The notes: a model not told the origin generated them from the letters alone. A DNA stretch of 64,000 bases from Desulfospira joergensenii DSM 10085 (GCF_000420085.1 NZ_ATUG01000001.1:1364001-1428000); one strand, 5' to 3'; positions 53,382 to 61,611 are shown, numbered from the stretch's first letter. Translations and numbers: made by a program.

Positions 53382-54009
53382 GGGGTGATTTGCCGGGTGC
53401 TGTTTCTTCCTGGAACAGCGGCGCTACAATGATATTGTTGATATGCCCCCAGGATGTTTTCCTCTCGCGGGTATTGAATGCCTTTACATTATGTGCATGT
53501 GATATTACCACGCCGTTTATCGCATATATCAAGGTATTCCCGGCATGACTGATTTTGGACTTCCCTTTCGATATGACAAGGCTTCCCTTGCCCATGCTTC
53601 CGTCATGGCTGATATATACGTCGCTGCCGCATACAATAATGTTATTGCTGCTGTGTGAGATATGCAGGATCCCGGTTGAAATAATGATCGAATCTGTTGC
53701 AAATGAAATATTGGTACTTGCCCCGGCAACCACAAGCTGGTGGTCGACACGGGTCATTGTGAGGGGTTCGCTGTCGTGAATGATCTCCTTCGGAGTAATT
53801 TTGTCGAAAACAGTTTTCCTTTCCTCTGGAACGCCAAAACGATCAAGTATGTCTGACACACCCCTCTTGGCCTTTGAAATGATTTTGCTCTGATCGTAGG
53901 AGCTCCTTTGCTCGGGGAATTTCAATAGGTTATCCCCAGTGTATGTCGAACATGCGGACAATACCGCAAGAACAAGAATTGCCGCTATAATTCCCAATGT
54001 ATGATTCAT
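53356..54009 (-). CDS. Lipoprotein with four-fold beta-helix-like repeats (cassette gene)
   Basis: The 217-residue protein has a signal peptide with lipobox LSAC, a charged linker, then four repeats of about 20 residues carrying ISH: ISHSSNN, ISHDGSM, ISHAGNT, ISHAHNV. The periodic ISH-x-x-N pattern with hydrophobic strands (NIIVCGSDVY, SLVISKGKSK, TLIYAINGVV) suggests a small right-handed beta-helix. It would face the periplasm or surface. No family was recognised. ATG 54009 precedes the signal sequence. Confidence 0.65.
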   Translation of the reverse strand: MNHTLGIIAAILVLAVLSACSTYTGDNLLKFPEQRSSYDQSKIISKAKRGVSDILDRFGVPEERKTVFDKITPKEIIHDSEPLTMTRVDHQLVVAGASTNISFATDSIIISTGILHISHSSNNIIVCGSDVYISHDGSMGKGSLVISKGKSKISHAGNTLIYAINGVVISHAHNVKAFNTRERKTSWGHINNIIVAPLFQEETAPGKSPRPTGSAGG

Positions 54010-54028
54010 TTTTCTCCCTCTTTCTGAC

Positions 54029-54107
54029 ATCCAACTTCAGGGCTCACAGACGGCAACCTCGTCGTGCCGTGCAGAGGTCGGCATCCATGTGCAGCCGCTT
54101 GTCAGAT
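54029..54107 (-). repeat. attC site of the aldo/keto reductase cassette
   Basis: Cores ATCCAAC (54029-54035) and GTCAGAT (54101-54107) enclose GGCTCACA pairing with TGTGCAGCC, leaving one extrahelical base, and an inner CAACCTC/GAGGTCGG pairing. This is the classic folded attC structure. Confidence 0.75.
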
Positions 54108-54152
54108 AATTCTTTCTCTTTAAAAGCAGCCCGGAGGCAGCTCCCACTAGTC

Positions 54153-55148
54153 TTATTGATTGACCCCGGCCATCCCTTCAGGGGGATATCTCTCCCCGAG
54201 CACCTGATCGGCCAGTTCATTGAGGATGGCTTTGTCCTCCTCTGTGAGACGACAATCAAGTGCCCCCAGATTGGTCTGGAGATTGGCAAGTTTGGTCGTG
54301 CCGGGAATGGCTAGAACATGATCCCCCTGGTCCAGCACCCAGGCCAAAGAAACCTGTGCTGCCGCGCATCCCTTTTGGGCGGCTATCTCCTTGATCGCCT
54401 CCACCAGTTTGAGGTTGGACTCCATATTTTCCGGCTGAAACCGGGGCTGCATCTGGGCCCGGAAATCAGACTCGCCGGTGGGCCGATCACTGGTTGAGGA
54501 GTAGCGGCCGGTGAGCATTCCCCTTCCCAGAGGTGAGTAGGCCACCAGGCTGATGCCAAGCTCCACACAGGCGGGAAGTATGTCCTGCTCAATATCACGG
54601 CTGAATATCGAGTACTCGGTCTGAAGGGCGGCAATGGGATGAACCGCATATGCCCGCTTAATCGTCTTGGCTGAAGCCTCTGACAAACCAACCGCCCCGA
54701 TCTTGCCCTCTTGAACCAGCTTTTCCAGCTCACCCATTGTGTCCTCGATCTGCGTGGCCGGAGCCACACGGTGGAGATAATACAGGTCAATTTTTTCGGC
54801 ACCCATACGCTTAAGACTCTTTTCGAAAGAGCTCCGGACATTGGCCGGGGAGCCGTCCACCCCCAGAAAGGCCCCCGTGGCCGGGTCCCGCTGGGGACCG
54901 AACTTGGTCGCCAGCACAATTTGATCCCAACGTCCGGCAAAGGCCTTACCCAGAAGCTGCTCATTCTGCCCTTGACCGTAGATTTCCGCAGTATCAAAAT
55001 GAGTGATACCCAGATCTACAGCCCGGTGGAGTAGATGGATGGCCTCCGACTCCTGCATGGATTCTCCGTAAAATTCGGAAAGCCCCATACACCCAAGGCC
55101 AATGGCCGATACTGAAATCCCTGATTGCCCAAGATTCCGTGATAACAT
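54153..55148 (-). CDS. Aldo/keto reductase (cassette gene)
   Basis: The 331-residue TIM-barrel protein has the catalytic Asp-Tyr in THFDTAEIYGQGQNE, Lys in IVLATKFGP and His in IDLYYLHRVAP. AIPGTTKLANLQTNL near the C-terminus binds NADP. It reduces aldehydes or ketones; the substrate is unknown. AAGGAGGCG precedes the ATG. A 45-bp gap and an attC follow its stop. Confidence 0.9.
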   Translation of the reverse strand: MLSRNLGQSGISVSAIGLGCMGLSEFYGESMQESEAIHLLHRAVDLGITHFDTAEIYGQGQNEQLLGKAFAGRWDQIVLATKFGPQRDPATGAFLGVDGSPANVRSSFEKSLKRMGAEKIDLYYLHRVAPATQIEDTMGELEKLVQEGKIGAVGLSEASAKTIKRAYAVHPIAALQTEYSIFSRDIEQDILPACVELGISLVAYSPLGRGMLTGRYSSTSDRPTGESDFRAQMQPRFQPENMESNLKLVEAIKEIAAQKGCAAAQVSLAWVLDQGDHVLAIPGTTKLANLQTNLGALDCRLTEEDKAILNELADQVLGERYPPEGMAGVNQ

Positions 55149-55213
55149 AACGCCTCCTTTATCCTTTTGCCTAAACCGGAGCCCTTGTCTCCTGTTTGCC
55201 GCCTGAAGCCTTA

Positions 55214-55288
55214 CATCAACCGCAGCAAAAATCAGAGCGGAGAAGGAGCGGTGCTTCCTGCCGGTCGAGCCGATTTGCCTTGTCAGGC
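55214..55288 (-). repeat. Degenerate attC-like site
   Basis: Right core GTCAGGC (55282-55288) and left core CATCAAC (55214-55220) enclose partial CAAAAATC/GATTTG pairing and a central GAAG/CTTC hairpin. It lies exactly where the attC of the next cassette should be, but complementarity is weak. Confidence 0.4.
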
Positions 55289-55292
55289 ATTT

Positions 55293-55775
55293 CTATTCTC
55301 CAATCACCCTGAAATGAAAGGTTTCCAACAGCAAATCATTAATATAAACCCGAATAACATAGTCACCAAGGGGGTCACCCGGCGCCACACTCCAAAAGTT
55401 CTGAATATAGCCATCTTCAACGGCAACCTCTTTTTCTATAATGGAAACCTTTCTATCTTCGGATATTTTATTCCCTCCGCTTGCCTCTCCAGCCCCCCAC
55501 GTATCGGGGCTTGCCGGCAACTCAAAGACTTCTTTCCATTTTACTTTGGTGAATTCCGGGCTAAGTTTAATGATCCATCCATAAGACTGGCCTTCTATGA
55601 ATGGGACCGTATTGGTGGGCTGGAATTTTTCCTTGCCCTGTTGATCTTGTACAATGATTCCGAAAACACCGGTGGAAAGCTGTTCTTCCTTTTTGTCAGG
55701 GATCGCAGCAAATGCCAAATTGAAAACCAAGACGATTAAAAAGCACGGAATCCACAATAGATGTCTGTTATTCAT
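55293..55775 (-). CDS. Unrecognised secreted protein (cassette gene)
   Basis: The 160-residue protein has a signal peptide (WIPCFLIVLVFNLAFA) and a beta-rich mature part ending GDYVIRVYINDLLLETFHFRVIGE, which resembles an Ig-like strand pair. No Cys occurs in the mature chain. It lies between two attC-like sites. No family is assigned. Confidence 0.6.
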   Translation of the reverse strand: MNNRHLLWIPCFLIVLVFNLAFAAIPDKKEEQLSTGVFGIIVQDQQGKEKFQPTNTVPFIEGQSYGWIIKLSPEFTKVKWKEVFELPASPDTWGAGEASGGNKISEDRKVSIIEKEVAVEDGYIQNFWSVAPGDPLGDYVIRVYINDLLLETFHFRVIGE

Positions 55776-55794
55776 GATTTCCTTCGGGTTTGTT

Positions 55795-55853
55795 GTTTAA
55801 CGGTTGAATTTTGCCGCCTGGGCTTTTGGGTCGGCGCCGGTGATTGGTTATGT
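55795..55853 (-). repeat. attC site of the PhzF cassette
   Basis: Cores GTTTAAC (55795-55801) and GTTATGT (55847-55853) are 59 bp end to end. The interior holds TTGCCGCC and GGTCGGCGCC, partly complementary. It sits 6 bp past the PhzF stop. Confidence 0.55.
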
Positions 55854-55858
55854 GATTT

Positions 55859-56761
55859 TTATATCTCTATGGTAGTTCTAAATATAACAACTGCTTCACC
55901 AGCGATTTTTACCCGTTTGGGTTCATCATTTTGTATTGAGACTAAAACCTCGACAACACCCTGCCTCTCGATTGCTTCACCCTGTGCTCCTAAGAATGAG
56001 AACGACTCACCCCCTCCCTTTACAAGTTTATTTTTTACAAGATATGCTCCAAGGGGGCCATTGGCATTTCCTGTTACAGGGTCCTCGTTTATTCCAATTG
56101 CGGGGGCAAACATTCTACCATAGCTTAAAATTGATGAATCATGGGAGTTGAGAGTATATACGAAAAAGCCATTACATTTTATAATTTCACTTACCTTCTT
56201 TAACCCATCCATGCTTGGATTAAGTTTGTTCAGTGTATCCCTGCCAGATATGCCTACCATAACCTTGGAATGACCAGTTGATACGATTTGAATTGGGCAT
56301 TTTTTATCCAAGTCCTCAAATGACAACCCTAAATGATTTACTATTTGTTGTTGAATATCAATTGGTAAAGGAGGTTCAAACTCGATATCTCCTTGAGTCA
56401 TCCAAATTTTAATTCTGTCATTGGACCGAATAATTTCAAAGGGGAGAACGCCGATTTTTGTTTTGGTTTGTATGACACACGATTCTAGATTTTCTTCCAG
56501 TGCCTTTGCATGCATAGCTGCAATTGTCGCATGCCCACAGGTGGGAACTTCTGTAGTGGGAGTGAAAAACCTTATTCGAGCATCACAACTATTATCATCC
56601 GGTGAGAATAAGAATGCAGTTTCTGAATTATTTAGTTCTCTTGCAATCTTTTGCATTTGATTCTCAGATAAACCGTCAGCATTTACGACCACGCCTGCAG
56701 GATTTCCTTTAAATTTTGACTGTGTAAAAGAATCAATTTGATAAATTATATATTTTTTCAT
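55859..56761 (-). CDS. PhzF-family isomerase/epimerase (cassette gene)
   Basis: The 300-residue protein has the PhzF pattern: YQIDSFTQSKFKGNPAGVVVNADGLSENQMQKIARELNNSETAFLF, then RFFTPTTEVPTCGHATIA, and near the C-terminus GINEDPVTGNANGPLGAYL. The Glu of the NSETAF loop is the usual catalytic acid/base. PhzF folds resemble diaminopimelate epimerase. The substrate is unknown. It is AT-richer than the chromosomal genes outside the array. Confidence 0.88.
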   Translation of the reverse strand: MKKYIIYQIDSFTQSKFKGNPAGVVVNADGLSENQMQKIARELNNSETAFLFSPDDNSCDARIRFFTPTTEVPTCGHATIAAMHAKALEENLESCVIQTKTKIGVLPFEIIRSNDRIKIWMTQGDIEFEPPLPIDIQQQIVNHLGLSFEDLDKKCPIQIVSTGHSKVMVGISGRDTLNKLNPSMDGLKKVSEIIKCNGFFVYTLNSHDSSILSYGRMFAPAIGINEDPVTGNANGPLGAYLVKNKLVKGGGESFSFLGAQGEAIERQGVVEVLVSIQNDEPKRVKIAGEAVVIFRTTIEI

Positions 56762-56773
56762 TTTCTATACTTT

Positions 56774-56832
56774 CCGCACGCCGCTAATCAGCCGCGCGGC
56801 TTTTTGCGTCGGCTGCATTAGCCTTGTTCGAC
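56774..56832 (-). repeat. attC site translated into the transglycosylase C-terminus
   Basis: Right core GTTCGAC (56826-56832). GCTAATCAGCCG pairs with CGGCTGCATTAGC leaving an extrahelical base, and inside is GCG/CGTC around TTTTT. The left core is degenerate. Most of the site is coding, giving the peptide NKANAADAKSRAAD. Confidence 0.65.
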
Positions 56833-57614
56833 AGATTTGATTTCTTATCAGCGGGTTTTAATGCATCATCAAAATAGGATGCTTTAGGTAAACCATTGTC
56901 AATTACTTCCTGAGGCAATTTACCATAGAACTGATCCATAAGGCCTTTTGGTTTGTATTTGCCAGAGATCAATGCCTTAATTCGATTTGTACGATCTTTA
57001 TTCCACTCAGGGTGGTCAATAATATGAAAAGTTTTAGGCATAACAATCATTGCGATTAGCGAAATATACTGCTCTTCTGTCAATTTGATCGCTGATTGAC
57101 CATAGTAGGCGTTTGCTGCGGATTCAAGACCGACTATTGGCCTGCCATTAACGTTTCCAAAATACATTGTATTAACAAAAATGGTTAGTTGATCGTCTTT
57201 TAGTATCATATCGTTTACAACGAAGCGTTCGATCAGGGTTTGTTTGATTTTCGCCACACCTGATTTAAAATTATCAAAATACAACTTTTTTACGATGGCT
57301 TGTGTGATTGTCGTTAACCCGGCTCCCGGTGTAGAAAGGTCTATGCCATTATGGGCATAAAATTTAGGGTCCTGTACTTTTAACAGTATTTCCCTTTGTT
57401 TTTTGCTTAAATCATTATTGAACATTTCAAATTTCTTTAAAGTACCACTTGGATGCCGCCATTGAGCCTTTTCGAAGTCTGGAGAGACTACTCTTTGTGT
57501 ATACTCTCGGGCCTCATGAATGGAATATGCATAGTAAGCGGAGACTCCAATAAAAAATAACAATAAAAATTTTCCGGTATATTTAAGAAACTTCTTCATT
57601 GGTTTACCCTTCAA
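56784..57614 (-). CDS. GT51-type peptidoglycan transglycosylase-like protein, altered active site (cassette gene)
   Basis: The 276-residue protein has one N-terminal TM (about 10-27) and a GT51 domain. Family motif 1 (ED-x-x-F-x-x-H-x-G) reads QDPKFYAHNGID, so the catalytic Glu is Gln. Motif 2 reads AGLTTITQAIVKKLYF in place of GGSTITQQ. The later QLTIFVNTMYFGNVNG and GLESAANAYYGQSA segments are conserved. It may be inactive or a regulator or immunity-type decoy. The last 14 residues are encoded by the attC. The start may be the ATG at 57599. Confidence 0.75.
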   Translation of the reverse strand: MKGKPMKKFLKYTGKFLLLFFIGVSAYYAYSIHEAREYTQRVVSPDFEKAQWRHPSGTLKKFEMFNNDLSKKQREILLKVQDPKFYAHNGIDLSTPGAGLTTITQAIVKKLYFDNFKSGVAKIKQTLIERFVVNDMILKDDQLTIFVNTMYFGNVNGRPIVGLESAANAYYGQSAIKLTEEQYISLIAMIVMPKTFHIIDHPEWNKDRTNRIKALISGKYKPKGLMDQFYGKLPQEVIDNGLPKASYFDDALKPADKKSNLSNKANAADAKSRAAD

Positions 57615-57652
57615 CTGCCGAACGCCTGAGCTGAGAGATGCGCCAGTTATGG
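57609..57652 (-). repeat. Short attC-like site
   Basis: CTTCAAC (57609-57615) and GTTATGG (57646-57652) flank a region ending in the palindrome GCGCCA-GTTA-TGGCGC. At 44 bp it is shorter than usual and probably reduced. It separates two cassette genes. Confidence 0.4.
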
Positions 57653-58174
57653 CGCATCCTTTCCAGCGATTTGTTGTACATATTTTTTATTAATCAGTTC
57701 TTTTGCCTCTAACCAATCGTTTTCAGAATCAAACATATAGTCTGCAAATCCAAGAAAATCAGTATCCTTTACAATTGCTATGGCTTTCTCACCTACTATG
57801 GCTTTGTCAAAGAATGTCCAATCAAGCTCTGTTTTGGTCTTTTCAAAATCTAAAACAATATTGTCGTTCGAAAAAATTCCATGTCGTTTTATGCAATTTG
57901 CATCATAACTCTTTCTCTGAGCATTGGCGTTTGATTTACGGATAAACCATGCACCAAAGATCATTATTGCGCTTAGAAAGAAAAGCATAAATATAAAAAA
58001 AACAATATTGCCACTGATAGATGAGATGGTTACGCCGATAGCTACAACGAGCAAAATAGACACAATTCCCGAAGAACTGAAAAATTTTTTTTTTTCTATT
58101 TGACGCATGACCTTTGTGCTGTCTTCAAAGCTAGGGTAGTCGTGAAATTTTATTTTTTGGCTCATTTTTTTCAT
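57647..58174 (-). CDS. Two-TM membrane protein with YcxB-like C-terminal domain (cassette gene)
   Basis: The 175-residue protein has a hydrophilic N-terminus, two TM helices (about 36-55 and 58-78), and a cytoplasmic domain. There, KTKTELDWTFFDKAIVGEKAIAIVKDTDFLGFADYMF resembles the YcxB-like PH-type fold. The function is unknown. It is AT-rich and bracketed by attC-like sites. Confidence 0.6.
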   Translation of the reverse strand: MKKMSQKIKFHDYPSFEDSTKVMRQIEKKKFFSSSGIVSILLVVAIGVTISSISGNIVFFIFMLFFLSAIMIFGAWFIRKSNANAQRKSYDANCIKRHGIFSNDNIVLDFEKTKTELDWTFFDKAIVGEKAIAIVKDTDFLGFADYMFDSENDWLEAKELINKKYVQQIAGKDAP

Positions 58175-58237
58175 CTACAACGGCACTTTTTAGCGGGCGC
58201 GTTCTTTTTGCGATCCGCTGAAAAAGCATTGTTAGCC
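58175..58237 (-). repeat. attC site of the GNAT cassette
   Basis: Cores CTACAAC (58175-58181) and GTTAGCC (58231-58237) enclose CACTTTTTAGCGGG pairing with CCGCTGAAAAAGC, one extrahelical base in the stem, around a TTCTTTTTGCG loop. One of the clearest sites in the array. Confidence 0.75.
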
Positions 58238-58238
58238 A

Positions 58239-58682
58239 TCATTTTTCTAATTTCAAAGTCATTGCTTTTGATTCAAAACCATTAAAATTACCAATGAATT
58301 TCTTTTCGATCCTAAATCCAAGGCTTTCGTATAAATTATTTGCAGCTGTATTATTTTGTGCAACGTTAAGAACAATAGAACCTTTCAACGTGCTCAATAT
58401 TTTATTAAGTAACTCTCTTGCAACTTTTTTCCTGCGATGATTAGGATGGACAAAAAGCCAAGAGATATAATTCCCTTTATTACCTGCGAAACCAATGATC
58501 TTATCATTTTCTTCCATGACGATTATTTCTGAATCTTGAAATAATTTTATAGCATTCGAATCTTCATTAAAAGGGATTAGTGCCTGTAAGTTAACAGATC
58601 CTCTCATTTCATCTGGTTTGGAAAGATTATATATTTTTTCAACTTCTTTCCAATCTGTATCTGAGTATTGTCGAATATTCAT
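58239..58682 (-). CDS. GNAT N-acetyltransferase (cassette gene)
   Basis: The 147-residue protein has the acetyl-CoA motif ISWLFVHPNHRRKKVARELLNKIL and the C-terminal NNTAANNLYESLGFRIEKKF. The acceptor is unknown. GNAT genes are frequent integron cargo. The stop overlaps the attC edge. Confidence 0.85.
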   Translation of the reverse strand: MNIRQYSDTDWKEVEKIYNLSKPDEMRGSVNLQALIPFNEDSNAIKLFQDSEIIVMEENDKIIGFAGNKGNYISWLFVHPNHRRKKVARELLNKILSTLKGSIVLNVAQNNTAANNLYESLGFRIEKKFIGNFNGFESKAMTLKLEK

Positions 58683-58690
58683 TTTATTCT

Positions 58691-58820
58691 ATAGGCTAAT
58701 GACCGCTGTTAAGCCGCTCGACCAAATGCGGTCTGAAATTTTGATTTAAAGTCCGCTTGGTCGAGTCGGCTCCAACGCCATTGATAGGCGGAGCGTGAGC
58801 GGAGCCTGTCAATGGCGTTG
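58691..58820. repeat. Nested palindromes, remains of attC and/or REP sites
   Basis: GGCTAAT and GTTAAGC cores occur close together (58693-58715). GCCGCTCGACCAA (58713-58725) pairs with TTGGTCGAGTCGGC (58757-58770). CAACGCCATTGA (58773-58784) pairs with TCAATGGCGTTG (58809-58820) around a GGCGGAGC region. The position suggests attC, but it also abuts the RAYT repeats. Confidence 0.5.
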
Positions 58821-58822
58821 AA

Positions 58823-58850
58823 AATTCCGGGGACAAAAATCCCGGGGACA
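58823..58850. repeat. REP-type repeats left of the RAYT
   Basis: AATTCCGGGGACA (58823-58835) and CCCGGGGACA (58841-58850). The inverted counterpart TGTCCCCGGAATT lies at 59564-59576 inside the RAYT 3' end. Further copies are at 60958-60969 and 61068-61080. Confidence 0.7.
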
Positions 58851-58898
58851 TGATACCGTTTTATAGCATAATTTTTCAATAAGGGTATAATTCCCCTC

Positions 58899-59615
58899 AT
58901 GGCACGGATGAAAAGAATAGTAGTCCCGGGTTATCCTCATCATATTGTTCAAAGGGGTGTCCGATCCCTGGATATCTTTTTCAAGGGTCAAGACAAGATC
59001 GAATATTTCAATTTTTTAAACGAACAAAGCGGCAGGTTCAGGCTGACCATTCTCGCCTATTGCCTGATGACAAACCATGTTCATCTTCTTGCTGTTCCTG
59101 AAAAAGAGGACAGCCCTGCCAAAGCCGTTGGCGAGGCGCACCGGCAATATACAAGAATGATAAATTTCAGGGAAAACCTACGCGGATTTTTATTTCAGGG
59201 CCGTTTTTCATCCTGTCCGGTTTATACCGATCAATATTTATTCACAGCCCTGCGCTACATTGAACAAAATCCCGTCAAAGCAAAGATTGTTAAATATCCC
59301 TGGCAATACAAATGGTCCAGTGCCAGCTTTCATTGCGGTGAAACAAGTCATGATCCTTTAGTGAGAGAAAACCGATTGTTTTCAGAAATTACCGATTGGA
59401 AAGCCTTTTTATCCTCAACAGATCAGAATGAACCTATATTGGAAGAAAGAATCAGAACCGGGCGGCCTTTTGGCCCGGGTAATTTTTATTCTATTATTGA
59501 AAAGTTTACCGGACGGAATTTTCGACCGGGGCTACCGGGCAGACCTAAGAAAAAATTGTATTATGTCCCCGGAATTCCCCGGCGCCTCCGCCTATCCCAA
59601 AGAAAAAAAGGATGA
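58899..59615 (+). CDS. REP-associated tyrosine transposase (RAYT, Y1/HUH type)
   Basis: The 238-residue protein has RIVVPGYPHHIVQRG, the HUH-type metal motif TNHVHLLAVP, and the catalytic Tyr region AHRQYTRMINF. FLFQGRFSSCPV and ALRYIEQNPVKA are typical of RAYTs. C-terminal RNFRPGLPGRPKKK follows. It handles single-stranded REP hairpins. GGGGACA repeats flank it in inverted orientation, and it reads against the cassettes. It probably inserted into the integron array. Confidence 0.88.
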   Translation: MARMKRIVVPGYPHHIVQRGVRSLDIFFKGQDKIEYFNFLNEQSGRFRLTILAYCLMTNHVHLLAVPEKEDSPAKAVGEAHRQYTRMINFRENLRGFLFQGRFSSCPVYTDQYLFTALRYIEQNPVKAKIVKYPWQYKWSSASFHCGETSHDPLVRENRLFSEITDWKAFLSSTDQNEPILEERIRTGRPFGPGNFYSIIEKFTGRNFRPGLPGRPKKKLYYVPGIPRRLRLSQRKKG

Positions 59616-59839
59616 GGGAAGACTTTTCCCCCATGGCCCTGGTTCAGGCCATTTTCTGAATTTTATGCCTTAACGGCTTTGAAAACACATAGAAATTCCA
59701 GAAGCTTTTCACCCAACGTATTCATATTTTGAAATTGATTACCCGGAACTCCGGTCTTATTTTAAATAATAAGATACCGGGATCATTGGACCCGGTTCCG
59801 CAATTTCGCATCTTAATTTCTTAATTTTGAGGAGAACCC

Positions 59840-60853
59840 ATGAAAAAACAAATCCTATGGTTTTTTGTTCTCTCACTGTTTTTTACAGGCATCTGCGAAG
59901 CAGGGCAGCCGGATGGGCAGTTAACATTTACCATTACCCCCGCTGTCGGACAAGACACAAAACAGGTGAATCTGTGGCTGCCCTACCCAGTGAGCGATGA
60001 ATTTCAAACCATCTCAGATATGAGAATAACCGGCAATTTCGATTCCAGGGCGGTGTACCGGGATCCTTCTTCAGAAGTGATTTATCTTCGTGCCACCTGG
60101 AGCACCCCCCCAGAACCGCCCCAGTGCGTCATGCAATTTCACATCAGCCAGAAAGACAGGCGCAATCCCGGGATAGAGCAGTCAGATGACGGATATCCCG
60201 AAATCATTGCACCATACCTGCGGGCAACCCGGTTTGTCCCGGCCGATGATCCTGAAATAAAAAAAATTGCCCTGAACGCGATCCAGGGCAAAAAGGGTAC
60301 TCTCGAAAAAGCCAAGGCCATCTATGACTGGGTGGTTGAAAACACCTTCCGGGATCCTGATGTGCAAGCATGCGGACTCGGCTTTCCTGCCAGGACTCTT
60401 CAGCAGCACAATGGGGGCGGCAAATGTGCAGACCTATCCGCAGTTTTTGTCACATTGGCAAGGGCAGCAGGCGTTCCAGCCAGAGATGTTTATGGTCTCC
60501 GTCTGGCCTCTCCAGAAGATGGCGATGTAACAAGCGGGTTCCACTGCTGGGCGGAATTTTATCTGCCGGGTACCGGCTGGGTCATGGTTGACCCGGCAGA
60601 TGTCAGAAAAATGATGTTGGTGCATACCCTTGAACTCAAAGATAAAGATACAGACGCCTGGAGGAGCTTCTTCTGGGGCGGTGACAATCTTTTCCGGCTG
60701 GTGCTTGAAAAAAATTCCAGGGGCGTCCGTCTCAACGGCGCCAAAAAGCCTCTGCCTTATTTCATGTATCCTGCAGCCCAAGTGGACGGCAGGATGCTTG
60801 ATTACTTTGACTCTACCGCCTTTCAATACAAGGTTTCCTTTAAGGCGGACTGA
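59840..60853 (+). CDS. Exported transglutaminase-like cysteine protease-fold protein
   Basis: The 337-residue protein has a signal peptide (VLSLFFTGICEAG), an N-terminal beta domain (about 25-140), and a transglutaminase core (about 145-280). The triad is visible: Cys in GGGKCADLSAVF, His in GFHCWAEFYLPG, Asp in WVMVDPADV. It reads opposite to the cassettes, has its own GGAG start site and a strong terminator. It may be a later insertion, possibly carried with the RAYT. The 224 bp before it (59616-59839) hold no gene. The substrate is unknown. Confidence 0.82.
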   Translation: MKKQILWFFVLSLFFTGICEAGQPDGQLTFTITPAVGQDTKQVNLWLPYPVSDEFQTISDMRITGNFDSRAVYRDPSSEVIYLRATWSTPPEPPQCVMQFHISQKDRRNPGIEQSDDGYPEIIAPYLRATRFVPADDPEIKKIALNAIQGKKGTLEKAKAIYDWVVENTFRDPDVQACGLGFPARTLQQHNGGGKCADLSAVFVTLARAAGVPARDVYGLRLASPEDGDVTSGFHCWAEFYLPGTGWVMVDPADVRKMMLVHTLELKDKDTDAWRSFFWGGDNLFRLVLEKNSRGVRLNGAKKPLPYFMYPAAQVDGRMLDYFDSTAFQYKVSFKAD

Positions 60854-60888
60854 GCCAAGACAAGATACCACTCAAGTTTCGACAGAAC

Positions 60889-60925
60889 AACACGGTCCGG
60901 GATCCGATTCCCGGGCCGTGTTTTT
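60889..60925 (+). terminator. Intrinsic terminator after the transglutaminase gene
   Basis: A CACGG-CCGGGA arm pairs with TCCCGGGCCGTG (ending 60920), followed by TTTTT. Confidence 0.8.
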
Positions 60926-60957
60926 GCTTCCTGCAAAACCGAGATGAACCACATGGT

Positions 60958-61080
60958 AATCCGGGGACATCCTTACCTATTTTTCTTTCGACCTGGCTTT
61001 TTCGGCCTGAGCTGTCTGCCTAAAATATTCTCCAATTGCTTTACAAAAGTCGTTTTTCCCAATGGTGAATTCCGGGGACA
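60958..61080 (-). mobile_element. Remnant of a second RAYT with two REP-type repeats
   Basis: On the minus strand a fragment ending at TAA (60973-60975) reads FVKQLENILGRQLRPKKPGR then KKNR, a typical RAYT C-terminus, but it lacks everything upstream. AATCCGGGGACA (60958-60969) and AATTCCGGGGACA (61068-61080) flank it. This indicates an older, decayed copy. Confidence 0.5.
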
Positions 61081-61191
61081 AAGGAAATTCCCTCTTTTCT
61101 TATTTTCATATACTCTTGCGACGAACGTTCACCTACAAATGTGAGCAGGGAAATCAAGCTGTGGTTAAAAAGGCGTTAACGCTACACCATA

Positions 61192-61252
61192 ATAGAACTG
61201 CGGCCGCCGATCCTGGGAATCCTGTGCAAGGTTTTGTTCGAGGCAGTTAATC
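61192..61252 (-). repeat. Degenerate attC-like site of the DUF1330 cassette
   Basis: ATAGAAC (61192-61198) and GTTAATC (61246-61252) with AACTGCGGCC/GGCAGTT pairing. The gene's stop codon lies in the right core. A perfect GCGTTAACGC palindrome (61173-61182) is just outside. Confidence 0.4.
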
Positions 61253-61540
61253 TTTTTGATACCCCTCAACAATAATGGCCTGTGCATCTGCACCTCCTTC
61301 ACGTAGTGGGGCAACGGCAGTATATTCCGGTGATTTTAGCCAATTCTGTATTTGATCTTCAGATTGGAACTCAATAACTATGACTCTTTCAGGATTCCAG
61401 CTTCCCAATGATCGTATGTTCTCTCCACGAACATGATAATAACCGCCATACTTTTCGACAATTGGAGAGACCTGGTCAATATATTGATTATATTTCTCTT
61501 CATCCTTAACTGTTGATTGAATAATCATGTAGACTGACAT
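61247..61540 (-). CDS. DUF1330-family protein (cassette gene)
   Basis: The 97-residue protein has the ferredoxin-like dimeric alpha/beta-barrel pattern of DUF1330: MSVYMIIQSTVKDEEKYNQYID, then YYHVRGENIRSLGSWNPERVIVIEF, and WLKSPEYTAVAPLREGGADAQAIIVEG. ATG 61540 has GGAG six bases upstream. The function is unknown. Confidence 0.82.
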   Translation of the reverse strand: MSVYMIIQSTVKDEEKYNQYIDQVSPIVEKYGGYYHVRGENIRSLGSWNPERVIVIEFQSEDQIQNWLKSPEYTAVAPLREGGADAQAIIVEGYQKD

Positions 61541-61569
61541 ATTTTTCTCCATTGTGATGCCGAATGGTA

Positions 61570-61611
61570 TGCTAACTTGCCGCGGAGCTGTTCCCGTGGT
61601 CAATGTTGAGC
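61570..61611 (-). repeat. Short attC-like site
   Basis: TGCTAAC (61570-61576) and GTTGAGC (61605-61611) enclose TTGCCGCGG pairing with CCGTGG-T-CAA, with the T extrahelical. Core 2 fits GTTRRRY exactly. At 42 bp it is short. Confidence 0.5.

Noticed and set aside
58709..58900. 63-codon minus frame ending in FGRAA
   Set aside because: It is made almost entirely of REP and attC-like palindromes; open by symmetry rather than selection.
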